Source of the DNA: Alphaproteobacteria bacterium
GTDB lineage: Bacteria; Pseudomonadota; Alphaproteobacteria; Micropepsales; Micropepsaceae
NCBI GenBank assembly: GCA_016125165.1
Contig: WGMH01000001.1
Coordinates: 682,001-746,000, forward strand
DNA: 64,000 bases
Reading direction: 5' to 3'
Both the position numbers and the translations under genes were made by a program. The notes beneath the pieces are model-generated. The model saw only the letters and a list, made by a program, of their open reading frames with translations, did not search any database and was not told where the DNA came from. Positions 37,514-46,092 of this stretch are shown one piece after another. How positions within the stretch are numbered: position 1 is the first letter of the stretch; every line of letters begins with the position of its first letter.

Positions 37514-38869
37514 TCAGACGTTCAGCAGCAGATGCTGGCGCTCCCACGGACTGATGACCTGCTGGTAGGCGTCGTGCTCGGAAGCCTTCACGTCGCTGTA
37601 AAGCTGCACGAACTTCTCACCCAGAACTTCCTTCAGATCGGATGAGGCGCGAAAGCGGTTGATCGCATCGAGAATGTGACGCGGCAATTGATAGCGCGAA
37701 GACTCATAGGCGTTGCCTTCCATTGCCTTGGTCGGCGCGAGATTTTCGACCATTCCCAGATAGCCACAGGCGAGCGACGCGGCGAAGGCCAGATAGGGAT
37801 TGGCGTCGGCGCCGGGCACCCTGTTTTCGATACGCCGGTTCTTTACGTCGGAAATCGGAACGCGCAGGCCCACGGTCCGATTCTCGTGGCCCCAATGGGT
37901 GTTGATCGGCGCGGAGAGAAACCGCACGAGACGGCGATAGGAATTCACGAAGGGCGCAATCAGCGGCATGGCCGCGGGCAGGTGACGCTGCAGACCTGCG
38001 ATATGCGCCAGGAACAGGCGCGTGTCCTTGCCCTGCTTGGTAGCGAACAGACTTTTGCCACGCGCGGTATCCACCACGCTTTGATGGATATGCATGGCCG
38101 AGCCCGGTTCCTGTTCATAGGGTTTGGCCATGAAGGTGGCGTAGATGTCGTGACGCAAGGCCGCCTGCCGCACGGTGCGCTTGAAGAGGAAGGTCTGGTC
38201 GGCCAGCGCCAGCGGGTCACCATGATTGAAATTGATTTCGACCTGCGCCACGCCCTCTTCGTGGATCAGGCTGTCGATGCTGATGTCCTGCTGCTCGCAA
38301 TAGTCATAAACATCTTCGAACAGCGGATCGAACTCGTTCACCGCATCGATGCCGTAGGCCTGACGTCCCGTTTGCGGACGGCCGGTTTTGCCGGCGGGTG
38401 GCTGCAACGGATAGTCCGGATCGAGATTTTTCGCCGCCAGGAAGAACTCCAGCTCCGGCGCGATAATCGGCCGCCAGCCCTTCGCCTCATAGAGCGCAAG
38501 GACGCGCTTGAGGATCGCGCGTGGCGAAACCTCGATCTCTTCTTCCTGTGCATTGAGGCAGGTGCAGATCACCTGCGCGGTCGGCTCCTTGTACCAGGGC
38601 ACGATGCGCAGCGTGTCCACCTCGGGCACCATCGTCATGTCGGGTGCCTGATAGGTGAGAATTTCGGTGTCGCAATCCGCGCCTGTCACCATCTGCCCGA
38701 AGATGGATTCGGGCAGGCGCAGCGTGCCGTTCACCATGCCGCTGAGGAATTTGTTGGTCGGCAGAATCTTGCCGCGCGGAATTCCCGCCATGTCGGAAAC
38801 AAGGCATTCCACTTCGGTGATGCGCCGCTCTTTCAGCCAGGCGGCGATTTCGTCTGCGTCGCGGCTCAT
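37514..38869 (-). CDS. Glutamine synthetase family protein (gamma-glutamylputrescine synthetase type)
   Basis: The 451-residue protein is a class I/III glutamine synthetase relative: EVECLVSDMAGIPRGKILPT at the start, APELEFFL metal site, VAQVEINFNHGDPLALAD, FMAKPYEQEPGSAMHIHQS, and ENRVPGADANPYLAFAASLA. The N-terminus and pairing with a gamma-glutamyl hydrolase point to PuuA/SpuI rather than to GlnA. It overlaps that hydrolase gene by ATGA. GlnA's adenylylation tyrosine region is not conserved. Confidence 0.88.
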   Translation of the reverse strand: MSRDADEIAAWLKERRITEVECLVSDMAGIPRGKILPTNKFLSGMVNGTLRLPESIFGQMVTGADCDTEILTYQAPDMTMVPEVDTLRIVPWYKEPTAQVICTCLNAQEEEIEVSPRAILKRVLALYEAKGWRPIIAPELEFFLAAKNLDPDYPLQPPAGKTGRPQTGRQAYGIDAVNEFDPLFEDVYDYCEQQDISIDSLIHEEGVAQVEINFNHGDPLALADQTFLFKRTVRQAALRHDIYATFMAKPYEQEPGSAMHIHQSVVDTARGKSLFATKQGKDTRLFLAHIAGLQRHLPAAMPLIAPFVNSYRRLVRFLSAPINTHWGHENRTVGLRVPISDVKNRRIENRVPGADANPYLAFAASLACGYLGMVENLAPTKAMEGNAYESSRYQLPRHILDAINRFRASSDLKEVLGEKFVQLYSDVKASEHDAYQQVISPWERQHLLLNV

Positions 38870-39624
38870 GCGCGCCCCTTTGCGTATTGGCGGGCTGCTT
38901 CGCCGAAAGCGGCAAAGATGGCGCGCGATACCGGATTGGCGGCCCATTGCCATTCCGGATGCCACTGCACGCCGAACACAAATCCCTTCGCACGCGGCAT
39001 GGAAACCGCCTCGATCTGTCCATCGGGCGCGATTGCGTCGGCATGCAGCGACGCCGCAAGCCGGTCGATGCCCTGACTGTGCAGCGAATTCACCTGAAAG
39101 CTGCGTTCCGGAATCATGTCCGCGAGCAGGCCGCCATCCTGAACATGCATTGCGTGTACGGGCGCATACTGCACTTCGATGGCTGCATGCTTGTCTTCGC
39201 GATGATCGAAGCGGCCGGGAATTTCCTGGATGTGCTGATAAAGCGTGCCACCCAGCGCCACGTTCAGCTCCTGAAAACCGCGGCAGACGCAAAGCGTCGG
39301 CACACCGGCTTCGATAGCGGCTGCCAGAAGCGGCAAGGTCGTCTCGTCGCGCGCTTCATCCTGCAGCACACCTTCGCGCGGTGCTGGCCCGCCATAACGC
39401 GACGGCGAGACGTTTGACGGCGAGCCGGTGAACAGAAGTCCGTCAACACTCGCCAGTATGTCGGCCGGGGAGATTGCCGGATCGAGCACGGGGATCAGCA
39501 GCGGCAGCAGGCCGGAGCCATCGCGGATGGCGGTGATGTATTTCTCGCCCACCATGTGGAAGGGGTGCGGACCCACGACACGGCGGTCGCAAGGGATTCC
39601 GGCAAGGATCGGGCGGGGCGGCAT
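38866..39624 (-). CDS. Class I glutamine amidotransferase (gamma-glutamyl-GABA hydrolase type)
   Basis: The 252-residue protein has the catalytic cysteine Cys114 in TLCVCRGFQELNVALGG and the His222/Glu224 pair in FGVQWHPEW, the PuuD-type triad. PuuD hydrolyses gamma-glutamyl-GABA to GABA and glutamate. Starting from the ATG at 39624 (MPPRPILAGIPCD) gives the normal length. It is the first gene of a two-gene unit with the glutamine synthetase-like gene. Confidence 0.9.
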   Translation of the reverse strand: MPPRPILAGIPCDRRVVGPHPFHMVGEKYITAIRDGSGLLPLLIPVLDPAISPADILASVDGLLFTGSPSNVSPSRYGGPAPREGVLQDEARDETTLPLLAAAIEAGVPTLCVCRGFQELNVALGGTLYQHIQEIPGRFDHREDKHAAIEVQYAPVHAMHVQDGGLLADMIPERSFQVNSLHSQGIDRLAASLHADAIAPDGQIEAVSMPRAKGFVFGVQWHPEWQWAANPVSRAIFAAFGEAARQYAKGRA

Positions 39625-39687
39625 GAAAGGGTCTCTCGCTGAAAAAGGGCCTAGCACGGCCCCAAAATGCCAGCAAGGCAGGCCCCT

Positions 39688-40308
39688 TTAACCCTTGTCT
39701 TTCAGGCCGAACAGCGACAGCGGAACGGGCGTTCCGGTCTGGACATCGCGCAGGGTGACCGTGGTGGGAAGGCCCTGCCCGTCCACGATGGTCCATTGCT
39801 TCAGTTCGGGATCGGGTCCGGAAAACACGATGGTGATGTTGCCTGTCGCGCGGCGATCGTTGGAGCGTGCATGCACGATGATCTGGCCATCCTGCCGCTC
39901 GATGCCGACCACGTCCTTGTTGCTGGCAAGTTTCAGGCGATTGGACAGCAGCAGGTTGAGCGGCGTGGAAGACAGCGGATAGCTGTCCTGCGTCTTGAGC
40001 TGCGTGTTGTAGACGGTGATGGACAGGCCGTTGCTCACCACCATGGTGGGACTGGGCGGATTGTAGTCGAAGCGCATCTTGCCGGGCTTCGAAATGAAGA
40101 AGCGGCCTTGCGCCACCGAGCCATCCGGGCCGATCTGCACGAAGCTACCGGTCATTGTCTGAACGGCATTGAGATAGGCGCTGACCTTGTCGAGATCGGC
40201 CTTCTGTTCGTCGCTCCAGCTTGCGGGGCGCGTGATGCCTGCCCCGCTCACAAGTACAAGACAAAGCGGAAGAAGCAAAATGCGGATCAGCCTGTTCATG
40301 CGCCGCAT
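39688..40308 (-). CDS. LolA-like outer-membrane lipoprotein carrier
   Basis: The 206-residue protein has a signal peptide ending in the ASG/AGI region, then the LolA-type core: LDKVSAYLNAVQTMTGSFVQIGPDG, GRFFISKPGKMRFDYNPPSPTMVVSNG, and LSLFGLKDKG. LolA carries lipoproteins across the periplasm to LolB. Alphaproteobacterial members are divergent and LolB is often absent. ATG 40308 or 40299 could be the start. Confidence 0.88.
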   Translation of the reverse strand: MRRMNRLIRILLLPLCLVLVSGAGITRPASWSDEQKADLDKVSAYLNAVQTMTGSFVQIGPDGSVAQGRFFISKPGKMRFDYNPPSPTMVVSNGLSITVYNTQLKTQDSYPLSSTPLNLLLSNRLKLASNKDVVGIERQDGQIIVHARSNDRRATGNITIVFSGPDPELKQWTIVDGQGLPTTVTLRDVQTGTPVPLSLFGLKDKG

Positions 40309-40337
40309 CTAGCCGGATTTTGTGGCGGAATGAAGGT

Positions 40338-40952
40338 TCAGGCCGCTTCGCCCGTCACCTGTCCGGCGTGATGCGGACAGATACCGTTGACCATCAGATC
40401 GAGCACGCCGTCCAGTTCGTGTTCCAGCTTTGGCAGGGTCAGCTTCGACCACAGCTGCGGATAGCGGAATTTCATGGTGGCGGACTGGATCATCTCCGCC
40501 GTCTTTTCCTTGTCCTCGGATGTGAACTCGCCGCGCCGTTCGGCTTCATCCATCAGCGCCACCAGGACCTTGCGCTCATTGGCGAGCATCCAGTTGGCGA
40601 ATTCGGGGCGTTCGCTCGAAATCACGCTCGCCATTTCCAGTGCGCGCGGATCTTTCTCGAGCTTGTTGTAGGTGCGGCGGAGTTCGGTGAAGAGCAGATC
40701 GCGCAGCCTCTCCACGGCATTGCGCTTGGGCGCCACGGCCAGCTTCATCAGCACTTCCAGATGCGATGTATAATCTTCGCTGGCGATCGCTTCGGCGATG
40801 TCGAGCTTGCCGGGGAAGAAGCGATAAAGATTGCCGGGGGACATGCTGCAATCCGCCGCAATTTCCGCCATCGTGGTCTTGCCATAGCCGAAGTGCGAAA
40901 AGCGCTTCTTGGCGGCTTCAACAATCTGGGAACGCACGGAATCCTTGGTCAT
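40338..40952 (-). CDS. TetR-family transcriptional regulator
   Basis: The 204-residue protein has an N-terminal TetR helix-turn-helix: RSQIVEAAKKRFSHFGYGKTTMAEIAADCSMSPGNLYRFFPGK. The C-terminal ligand-binding domain is unassigned. The ATG at 40952 (MTKDSVRSQ) fits the family length; a longer start overlapping gpsA would be possible. The gap to the divergent gpsA gene holds GAATA and TATTC arms about 10 bases apart at 41012-41031, a weak operator candidate. Confidence 0.88.
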   Translation of the reverse strand: MTKDSVRSQIVEAAKKRFSHFGYGKTTMAEIAADCSMSPGNLYRFFPGKLDIAEAIASEDYTSHLEVLMKLAVAPKRNAVERLRDLLFTELRRTYNKLEKDPRALEMASVISSERPEFANWMLANERKVLVALMDEAERRGEFTSEDKEKTAEMIQSATMKFRYPQLWSKLTLPKLEHELDGVLDLMVNGICPHHAGQVTGEAA

Positions 40953-41063
40953 GGAATCTCTGTTTCCCCCTGCAGGTTGTGGCTCTTGTTGCGGAAACGA
41001 TAGAGAGAATTTCTGAATAATCAACAAACTATTCATTCTTTCGCAGTGCAGCATGGCGGACAG

Positions 41064-42083
41064 GTGAGGAACTTGACAGGAATATCAACAGCTTATGAGC
41101 GGATCGGGGTAATGGGCGCGGGTGCCTGGGGAACCGCGCTAGCCCTCGTCGCGGCGGAAGCGGGGCGAAAAACCACGCTCTGGGCGCGGGAACCAGAGGT
41201 GCTCGCCACCATCCATGCCCACCGGGAGAACACCACCTTCCTGCCGGGCGTGCGCCTGCCCGACACCATCCGCGCGACCGGGAACATGGCCGAAGCCGCC
41301 GACGCCGATGCCCTTCTCATGGTGGTGCCCGCGCAACATCTGCGCTCGTCGCTTCAGGCATTTGCACCGCATGTAAAACCGGGAACGCCCATCGTTCTGT
41401 GCGCCAAGGGCATCGAGCGCGGCAGCGGTCTTCTGCTGAGCGAAGTGCTGCACGAATGTTTGCCATCGTGCGTTCCGGCGATACTTTCCGGGCCCTCCTT
41501 CGCGGTCGATGTCGCGCGCCATCTTCCCACCGCCGTCACCATCGCCGCGCCCGGCGATGCATCCATTCGACTGCAGGCCGCACTCAGCCACGCGACGTTC
41601 CGCCCCTATGCCAGCGATGATGTGCTCGGCGTTGCGCTTGGTGGCGCGGCGAAAAATGTCTATGCGATTGCCAGCGGTATCGTGTCGGGTCTTGGCCTTG
41701 GCGAAAGTGCGTGCGCGGCGCTGATCGCGCGCAGCTTCGCAGAGCTGTCGCGGCTGGGCGAAGCGATGGGCGCGCGCCGCGACACGCTGAGCGGACTTTC
41801 GGGCCTTGGCGATCTTGTACTCACCGCGACCAGCGAGACCTCGCGCAATTTCCGTTTCGGCGTTGCGATCGGAAAGTCCGGTTCCATATCGCGCGCCTCT
41901 GCGCCGAACCAGCCGCTTGCCGAAGGCGCGGCCACGGCCCCTGCTCTTGTCGCGCGCGGACGCCGCCATGGTGTCGAATTGCCTGTGGCCGAAACCACCG
42001 CTGAAATTCTGGATGGATCGCTTGCGCTCGACGCCGCCATTCCGCGATTGATGTCGCGCCCGCTCAAATCGGAAACCGCCTGA
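41064..42083 (+). CDS. gpsA: NAD(P)-dependent glycerol-3-phosphate dehydrogenase
   Basis: The protein of about 339 residues has the Rossmann motif GVMGAGAWGTALALVAAEAG, then GPSFAVDVARHLPTAVTIA, the catalytic-lysine region ALGGAAKNVYAIASGI, and LSGLGDLVLTATSETSRNF. It makes glycerol-3-phosphate for phospholipids. No ATG fits; GTG 41064, GTG 41046 or TTG 41073 are the possible starts, each within 9 codons. It is followed by YciI and EVE genes, as usual in the class, but the customary upstream tsaD is replaced by a TetR gene. Confidence 0.93.
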   Translation: MRNLTGISTAYERIGVMGAGAWGTALALVAAEAGRKTTLWAREPEVLATIHAHRENTTFLPGVRLPDTIRATGNMAEAADADALLMVVPAQHLRSSLQAFAPHVKPGTPIVLCAKGIERGSGLLLSEVLHECLPSCVPAILSGPSFAVDVARHLPTAVTIAAPGDASIRLQAALSHATFRPYASDDVLGVALGGAAKNVYAIASGIVSGLGLGESACAALIARSFAELSRLGEAMGARRDTLSGLSGLGDLVLTATSETSRNFRFGVAIGKSGSISRASAPNQPLAEGAATAPALVARGRRHGVELPVAETTAEILDGSLALDAAIPRLMSRPLKSETA

Positions 42084-42094
42084 GGAAACACGCC

Positions 42095-42385
42095 ATGCTT
42101 TTTGTCGTCATCGCCAAGGACAAACCGGGTTCGCTTGCACTGCGCATGGCCACGCGCGACGCGCATTTCGCTTATGGCAAGGAAACCGGCGTCATCAAGC
42201 TGGGTGGCCCCTTCCTTGATGCAAAGGGCGATATGGCCGGCAGCCTCATCATCGTCGAGGCCGAGAGTCTTGAAGCCGCGAAGACGTGGCACGAAAACGA
42301 TCCTTACAAGAAGGCCGGGCTCTTCGCGCACTCCGAAGTGCAGCCCTGGAAACCCACGTTCAACGGCGTTGAGGCGAAATTCTGA
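42095..42385 (+). CDS. YciI family protein
   Basis: The 96-residue protein has the YCII fold sequence FVVIAKDKPGSLALRMATRDAHFAYGKE, with the conserved His-Asp region and GGPFLDAKGDMAGSLIIVEAESLEAA. The family resembles muconolactone isomerases and may bind small ligands; function unknown. It begins 11 bases after gpsA and shares one base with the EVE gene (TGATG), so the three form an operon. Confidence 0.9.
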   Translation: MLFVVIAKDKPGSLALRMATRDAHFAYGKETGVIKLGGPFLDAKGDMAGSLIIVEAESLEAAKTWHENDPYKKAGLFAHSEVQPWKPTFNGVEAKF

Positions 42386-42798
42386 TGGCGTACTGGCTGT
42401 TCAAGAGCGAAGCGGAGACCTGGAGCTGGGATCAGCAGAAGGCCAAAGGGGCAAAGGGCGAGCCGTGGAGCGGCGTGCGCAACCATCAGGCCAAGCTCAA
42501 CATGATGAAAATGAAGAAGGGCGATCTCGGTTTTTTCTATCACTCCGGTGATCAGAAGCAGATCGTCGGCACTGTCGAAGTCATCCGCGAGTACGAACCC
42601 GATCCCACGGACGAAACCGGCAAGTTCGGACTCGTCACTGTGAAAGCGCTACAGGATCTTCCAAGGCCGCTCACGCTCGCCAACGCAAAGAAGGACGCAA
42701 AGCTGAAGGACATGGTGCTGGTCAACAACACGCGCCTGTCCGTGCAGCCGGTGACGGCTGGGGAGTGGAGCCACATCCTCAAACTTTGCGGCGCCTGA
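42385..42798 (+). CDS. EVE domain protein
   Basis: The 137-residue protein is a single EVE domain: AYWLFKSEAETWSWDQQ, GVRNHQAKLNMMKMKKGDLGFFYHSG, and IVGTVEVIREYEPDPTD. EVE domains belong to the PUA-like superfamily and bind modified bases in nucleic acids. In alphaproteobacteria it commonly follows gpsA and YciI, as here. No restriction genes are nearby. Confidence 0.92.
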   Translation: MAYWLFKSEAETWSWDQQKAKGAKGEPWSGVRNHQAKLNMMKMKKGDLGFFYHSGDQKQIVGTVEVIREYEPDPTDETGKFGLVTVKALQDLPRPLTLANAKKDAKLKDMVLVNNTRLSVQPVTAGEWSHILKLCGA

Positions 42799-42803
42799 TT
42801 GGC

Positions 42804-42986
42804 CTAGCGCGGAATTTTCCGCAACCGGCGCGCCACTTCGCTCGCCTCATCGCGCATGCGATTGTTGCGCACGTCGATCGGCTCGAACTCGGGGCGGATC
42901 GACACGCCTTGACGCGGATGCAACGCGGGGTGCTCGGCGTCGGGCGCGGGTTGCGGCTTTGCAGTTTCGTTGCGCTTGGTGGTCAT
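42804..42986 (-). CDS. Small hypothetical protein
   Basis: The 60-residue product starts at ATG 42986 (MTTKRNETAKP) and is rich in charged residues and proline, with RPEFEPIDVRNNRMRDEASEVARRLRKIPR at its end. It has no signal peptide or membrane span. I do not recognise it. It is convergent with the EVE gene, five bases apart, and has coding-like composition, but it could be spurious. Confidence 0.45.
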   Translation of the reverse strand: MTTKRNETAKPQPAPDAEHPALHPRQGVSIRPEFEPIDVRNNRMRDEASEVARRLRKIPR

Positions 42987-43009
42987 GCCACCCAAACGCG
43001 CGCGAAGGT

Positions 43010-43546
43010 CTATTGTTCCTTCGGCGCGTCCTCTTCCTTGGTCTTGCCGTCGTTGGTGCTGTCCTTGGCGTCGGTTTTCGGAACCGCGCGCGCGAACAGA
43101 ACATTGCCGTCATCGGCCTGCACGCCCATCAGCATGACGCATTTTTCGTTGGCGATGTCGTTGCACAGAAGATCGAACACGACGGCATATTGCGCCGCGT
43201 CTGTAGTTCCAACGCAAGTGTAACGGCCCTGCATCTTGGTTGCCGCCGGCGCCGTGGAGGCGAGCTTGGTGTAGCCGGGCAGGATGCCGTAATCGGTCGC
43301 GCCCTTGAGAGCGGTCTTGCACACTTCCTGGAGCGCTGCCTTGTTCGCCGCTTCATTTTCTGGCGATGGCTGCTGGCTCTGCTGCGGCTGGTCCACGGGT
43401 TGCTCGGGGATCGGTTCGAGTTTCGGCACTTTCAGTGCGAAGTAGACTGCCACGCCCAGTGCGATGACCAGCACCACGCCAATTGTGATGAGCGCGACGC
43501 GCCACTCCCGCAGGGTGGCGTTATGCTCGTTATGAGGATCGGACAT
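43010..43546 (-). CDS. Membrane-anchored hypothetical protein
   Basis: The 178-residue protein starts at ATG 43546 (MSDPHNEHNATLREWRV), has one membrane span at about residues 17-38 (ALITIGVVLVIALGVAVYFAL), a proline/glutamine-rich linker, and a periplasmic domain with several cysteines (VCKTALKG, GRYTCVG, FDLLCNDIANEKCVMLMG) that could form disulfides. Charged low-complexity tail. Family unknown. Confidence 0.72.
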   Translation of the reverse strand: MSDPHNEHNATLREWRVALITIGVVLVIALGVAVYFALKVPKLEPIPEQPVDQPQQSQQPSPENEAANKAALQEVCKTALKGATDYGILPGYTKLASTAPAATKMQGRYTCVGTTDAAQYAVVFDLLCNDIANEKCVMLMGVQADDGNVLFARAVPKTDAKDSTNDGKTKEEDAPKEQ

Positions 43547-43618
43547 GGAGGGCCGCCTGGCGAAGTTCCGGGCTGCGTGTTTAGCCAAGCGCTGGCCAAC
43601 CCGCAACGCGGCCAAACG

Positions 43619-43655
43619 AAAAGGCCGCTGGGACGGTTAAATCCCGCGGCCTTTC
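43619..43655 (-). terminator. Intrinsic terminator after the Inh-like gene
   Basis: AAAGGCCGC and GCGGCCTTT arms (with TGGGA and TCCC extending the stem) form a strong hairpin flanked by A and T runs, 22 bases past the stop at 43677 on the minus strand. It could act in both directions. Confidence 0.82.
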
Positions 43656-43676
43656 CGGCGAAGCAGCCGGGGAGTC

Positions 43677-44006
43677 TTACCGGCTAAGGGCAACCTTGCG
43701 GCTGTCATAGACGCGCTTGCCTTCGAATCCTTCGCCCTTCGGTTTCAGGATGGCGACAAGTTCGTCGGAGGCCGACAGCAGCTTGATGTTGGAACCGGAG
43801 GTTTCCCAGTGCGCGACGGCATAATTGCCGGTCGGGCAGGTCCCCGTGGTCACAACGGTCTGGTCTTCATTGATCGTGATCGAGCAGTCGGTATTGCTGC
43901 CGACCGTATATTTCCACTGCCCCGTGGCGGCGGTGTCGGCAAAAGCAGCGGAGGAAGCGAGAACCGCGAGGCCGCCAGCCACAGCCGAAATGATGAGTCT
44001 ATTCAT
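43677..44006 (-). CDS. Inh/omp19-type protease inhibitor-like secreted protein
   Basis: The 109-residue protein has a signal peptide ending AFA, then TGQWKYTVGSNTDCSITINED, a second cysteine in TGTCPTGN, AVAHWETSGSNIKLLSASDELVAIL. The W, two cysteines and the LxLxS-x-ELVA strand fit the AprI/Inh metalloprotease-inhibitor barrel. The assignment is moderate; partner protease unknown. A clear terminator follows. Confidence 0.65.
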   Translation of the reverse strand: MNRLIISAVAGGLAVLASSAAFADTAATGQWKYTVGSNTDCSITINEDQTVVTTGTCPTGNYAVAHWETSGSNIKLLSASDELVAILKPKGEGFEGKRVYDSRKVALSR

Positions 44007-44125
44007 GTGAACATCTCCGTAAGCGTTCAGTGTTCAGAACATAGGATACCGCCCCCGGCCTTGAGAAGTGTCATTTCGGCATGAGGTGAATGTTTTTGCG
44101 GGCCTTGAAATTGGGCACTCGTCCC

Positions 44126-44779
44126 CTAGGCGCGAAAAAGCCAATTCGCGAAGGGGGTTATCAAAAGGGCGGCAAGGCATTGGGCGAGGATGAAAAGGGG
44201 TGCGTCACCGGGCGCAATGCCTGAAAAGGTGGCGGTGAAGGCTCTGGCCACGGTCACGGCGGGGTTGGCGAAGGATGTTGAAGCTGTGAACCAGTAAGCC
44301 GCCGTGATGTAGAGGCCGACCGCGGCGGCGGTTGCCAGAAGTCCATGCCTGGCCATGCCGTAGATCGTCAGCAGCAGCCCGGCGGTGGCCACGCCCTCGG
44401 CCAGCCACTGCGATGTGCCGGTCCGCACTTTGAGACCCATCACCAGCGGCGCGATGTCGAACATCGCATGTGCCAGCATGGTGCCCGCCACACCGCCCGC
44501 GAACTGCACGGCGATGTAGAGCGCCGCATCGCGGGGCGCGATCTTGCGCGAGAGCGCCATGGATAGCGTCACCGCCGGATTGAAATGCGCACCCGACAGC
44601 GGCGCGAAGATGAAAATCAAAACCGTCAGCAGCGCGCCGGTTGCTACCGCATTGCACAGAAGCGCAAGCGCGATGTCGTGCGTCAGCCGTTCGGCCATGA
44701 TGCCCGAGCCGACGACACCGGCCACCAGAAGCATGGTGCCAAGCCCCTCGGCCATCAGCGCGCGCGCGCGGTCCTGCAT
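44126..44779 (-). CDS. aqpS: Arsenic-operon aquaporin (AqpS-like MIP channel)
   Basis: The 217-residue protein has six membrane segments and both NPA motifs (HFNPAVT near residue 70, FANPAVT near 180), so it is a major intrinsic protein channel. Its place at the end of arsR-arsI-arsC matches AqpS of Sinorhizobium, which lets As(III) made by ArsC flow out of the cell. No ArsB or Acr3 pump is present here. Start is ATG 44779; TTG 44791, overlapping the arsC stop, is an alternative. Confidence 0.85.
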   Translation of the reverse strand: MQDRARALMAEGLGTMLLVAGVVGSGIMAERLTHDIALALLCNAVATGALLTVLIFIFAPLSGAHFNPAVTLSMALSRKIAPRDAALYIAVQFAGGVAGTMLAHAMFDIAPLVMGLKVRTGTSQWLAEGVATAGLLLTIYGMARHGLLATAAAVGLYITAAYWFTASTSFANPAVTVARAFTATFSGIAPGDAPLFILAQCLAALLITPFANWLFRA

Positions 44780-44787
44780 GTTGCGTT

Positions 44788-45279
44788 TCAACTCTTTCCG
44801 ATCTCGTCCACGCGCGCTTTCAGCGTCATGCGGTCGAGCTTGTCGATGGGCAGCGATGTGAAGATGCGGATGCGATTGGTCAGCAGGCGCAGCGCCTCAC
44901 GAAAGGCCTGCATCCTTTCGGCGTCGCTGCCTTCGACCGCCGCCGGATCGGGAACGCCCCAATGCGCGGTCACCGGCTGGCCGGGCCATAGCGGACACAC
45001 TTCGCCCGCCGCGTCGTCGCAAACCGTGAAGACGAAATCCATCTGCGGCGCATTTGGTTTTGCAAACTCGTCCCAGCTCTTGGAACGCAGCCCCTCCGTC
45101 GGCAAATGAAGCTGTTCGAGCAGCTTCAGTGATAGCGGGTTGACTTCACCCTTCGGAAAGGAGCCAGCCGAACAGCCGCGAAAGCGCCCTTTGCCGTCAT
45201 GGTTCAGAACGGCTTCGGCGAGGATCGATCGCGCCGAATTGCCCGTGCACAGAAAGAGCACGTTGAAAACTTTGCTCAT
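44788..45279 (-). CDS. arsC: Arsenate reductase (low-molecular-weight phosphatase type)
   Basis: The 163-residue protein begins with the phosphatase loop FLCTGNSARSILAEA (Cys11, Arg17), and has two further cysteines at 87 and 95 (FTVCDD and EVCPLWPG), the relay needed in thioredoxin-coupled ArsC. It reduces arsenate to arsenite in the cytoplasm. ATG 45279 gives the normal N-terminus. It lies 8 bases after arsI and directly before aqpS. Confidence 0.93.
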   Translation of the reverse strand: MSKVFNVLFLCTGNSARSILAEAVLNHDGKGRFRGCSAGSFPKGEVNPLSLKLLEQLHLPTEGLRSKSWDEFAKPNAPQMDFVFTVCDDAAGEVCPLWPGQPVTAHWGVPDPAAVEGSDAERMQAFREALRLLTNRIRIFTSLPIDKLDRMTLKARVDEIGKS

Positions 45280-45287
45280 GGGATCGT

Positions 45288-45776
45288 TTATCCGCAGCAG
45301 GCTGTTGTGGTCTTGGGTGCTTCGGCAATCGCAGGCGCAGCCGGTCCGCAGCATGCGCTTGCAGGCTTTGTGGCGCCTTCCCTGCGCACTTCATCGGCGC
45401 CGACGCCGAAGGTGGTGAGATCGCCCGTGGTCAGGAACGTTTCCCAGCGCACGCCTTGCGGATCTTCCGCCCAGGATTTCTCACCGCGCGCATAACAGCA
45501 GGTCGCGCCCTTCTCGATCAGCACTTCACCAGCGGCGTTCTTCGCGCGTTCGCTCACCGCTTCGAGTTCGGTTTCGCTTTCGACCTGAATGCCAAGATGG
45601 CCAAGACCCGCTTCGCCGCCGCGCGCGGAAATGGCGAAGTTCACGCGCGGATCGTCCAGCATCCATTTCGCGTAATCGGATTCGAGCCGTGTCGGCTGGC
45701 TGCCGAACAGCGCGGAGTAGAAGCGCACGGACTGCGCGATGTCACGAACATGCAGATGCACATGAAGCCGGTTCAT
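45288..45776 (-). CDS. arsI: ArsI/CadI family organoarsenical lyase
   Basis: The 162-residue vicinal-oxygen-chelate protein has residues matching the C-As lyase ArsI: His5 in LHVHLHV, His60 in GLGHLGI, the arsenic-binding pair Cys93-Cys94 in GATCCYA, and Glu112. ArsI breaks methylarsenite into As(III), which aqpS can export. The C-terminus carries two more CC pairs (SACCG, TACCG). Start overlaps the arsR end by 35 bases. CadI is a possible alternative name. Confidence 0.88.
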   Translation of the reverse strand: MNRLHVHLHVRDIAQSVRFYSALFGSQPTRLESDYAKWMLDDPRVNFAISARGGEAGLGHLGIQVESETELEAVSERAKNAAGEVLIEKGATCCYARGEKSWAEDPQGVRWETFLTTGDLTTFGVGADEVRREGATKPASACCGPAAPAIAEAPKTTTACCG

Positions 45777-46092
45777 TGCTTGTCTCCAGACCACAGATTT
45801 CGGGGCGGCCCGCACAGCAATCCTTCATCAGGAAGGAGAGCAGGGCGCGCATGCCGTCGTAGCGGGCGGCATAGATGAGGCTGCGCCCGGCCCTGCGTTG
45901 CGCGATCAGGCCGGCGCGTTCGAGTTCTTTCAGGTGAAAGGACAGGGTGGGGGCAGGGGTGCCGAGTGCCTCCGCAATGCTGCCCGCCGAGACGCCATCC
46001 GGCCCCGCAATCACCAGATGCCGGAAAATCGCCAGCCGCGTTTCCTGGGCAAGGGCGGAAAGGGCCGTGAGAGCGTCTTTTGATTCCATCAT
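45742..46092 (-). CDS. arsR: ArsR-family arsenic-responsive repressor
   Basis: The 116-residue protein has the ArsR winged helix (LSALAQETRLAIFRHLV, GTPAPTLSFHLKELERAGLI, RSLIYAARYDGM) and a C-terminal cysteine set, Cys92-Cys93 and Cys100 in KDCCAGRPEIC, resembling the three-cysteine As(III) site of Acidithiobacillus ArsR. It should repress its own operon until arsenite binds. Two ATGs lie in tandem (46092 and 46089). The promoter is so close that the message may be leaderless. Confidence 0.9.
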   Translation of the reverse strand: MMESKDALTALSALAQETRLAIFRHLVIAGPDGVSAGSIAEALGTPAPTLSFHLKELERAGLIAQRRAGRSLIYAARYDGMRALLSFLMKDCCAGRPEICGLETSNEPASCASACS

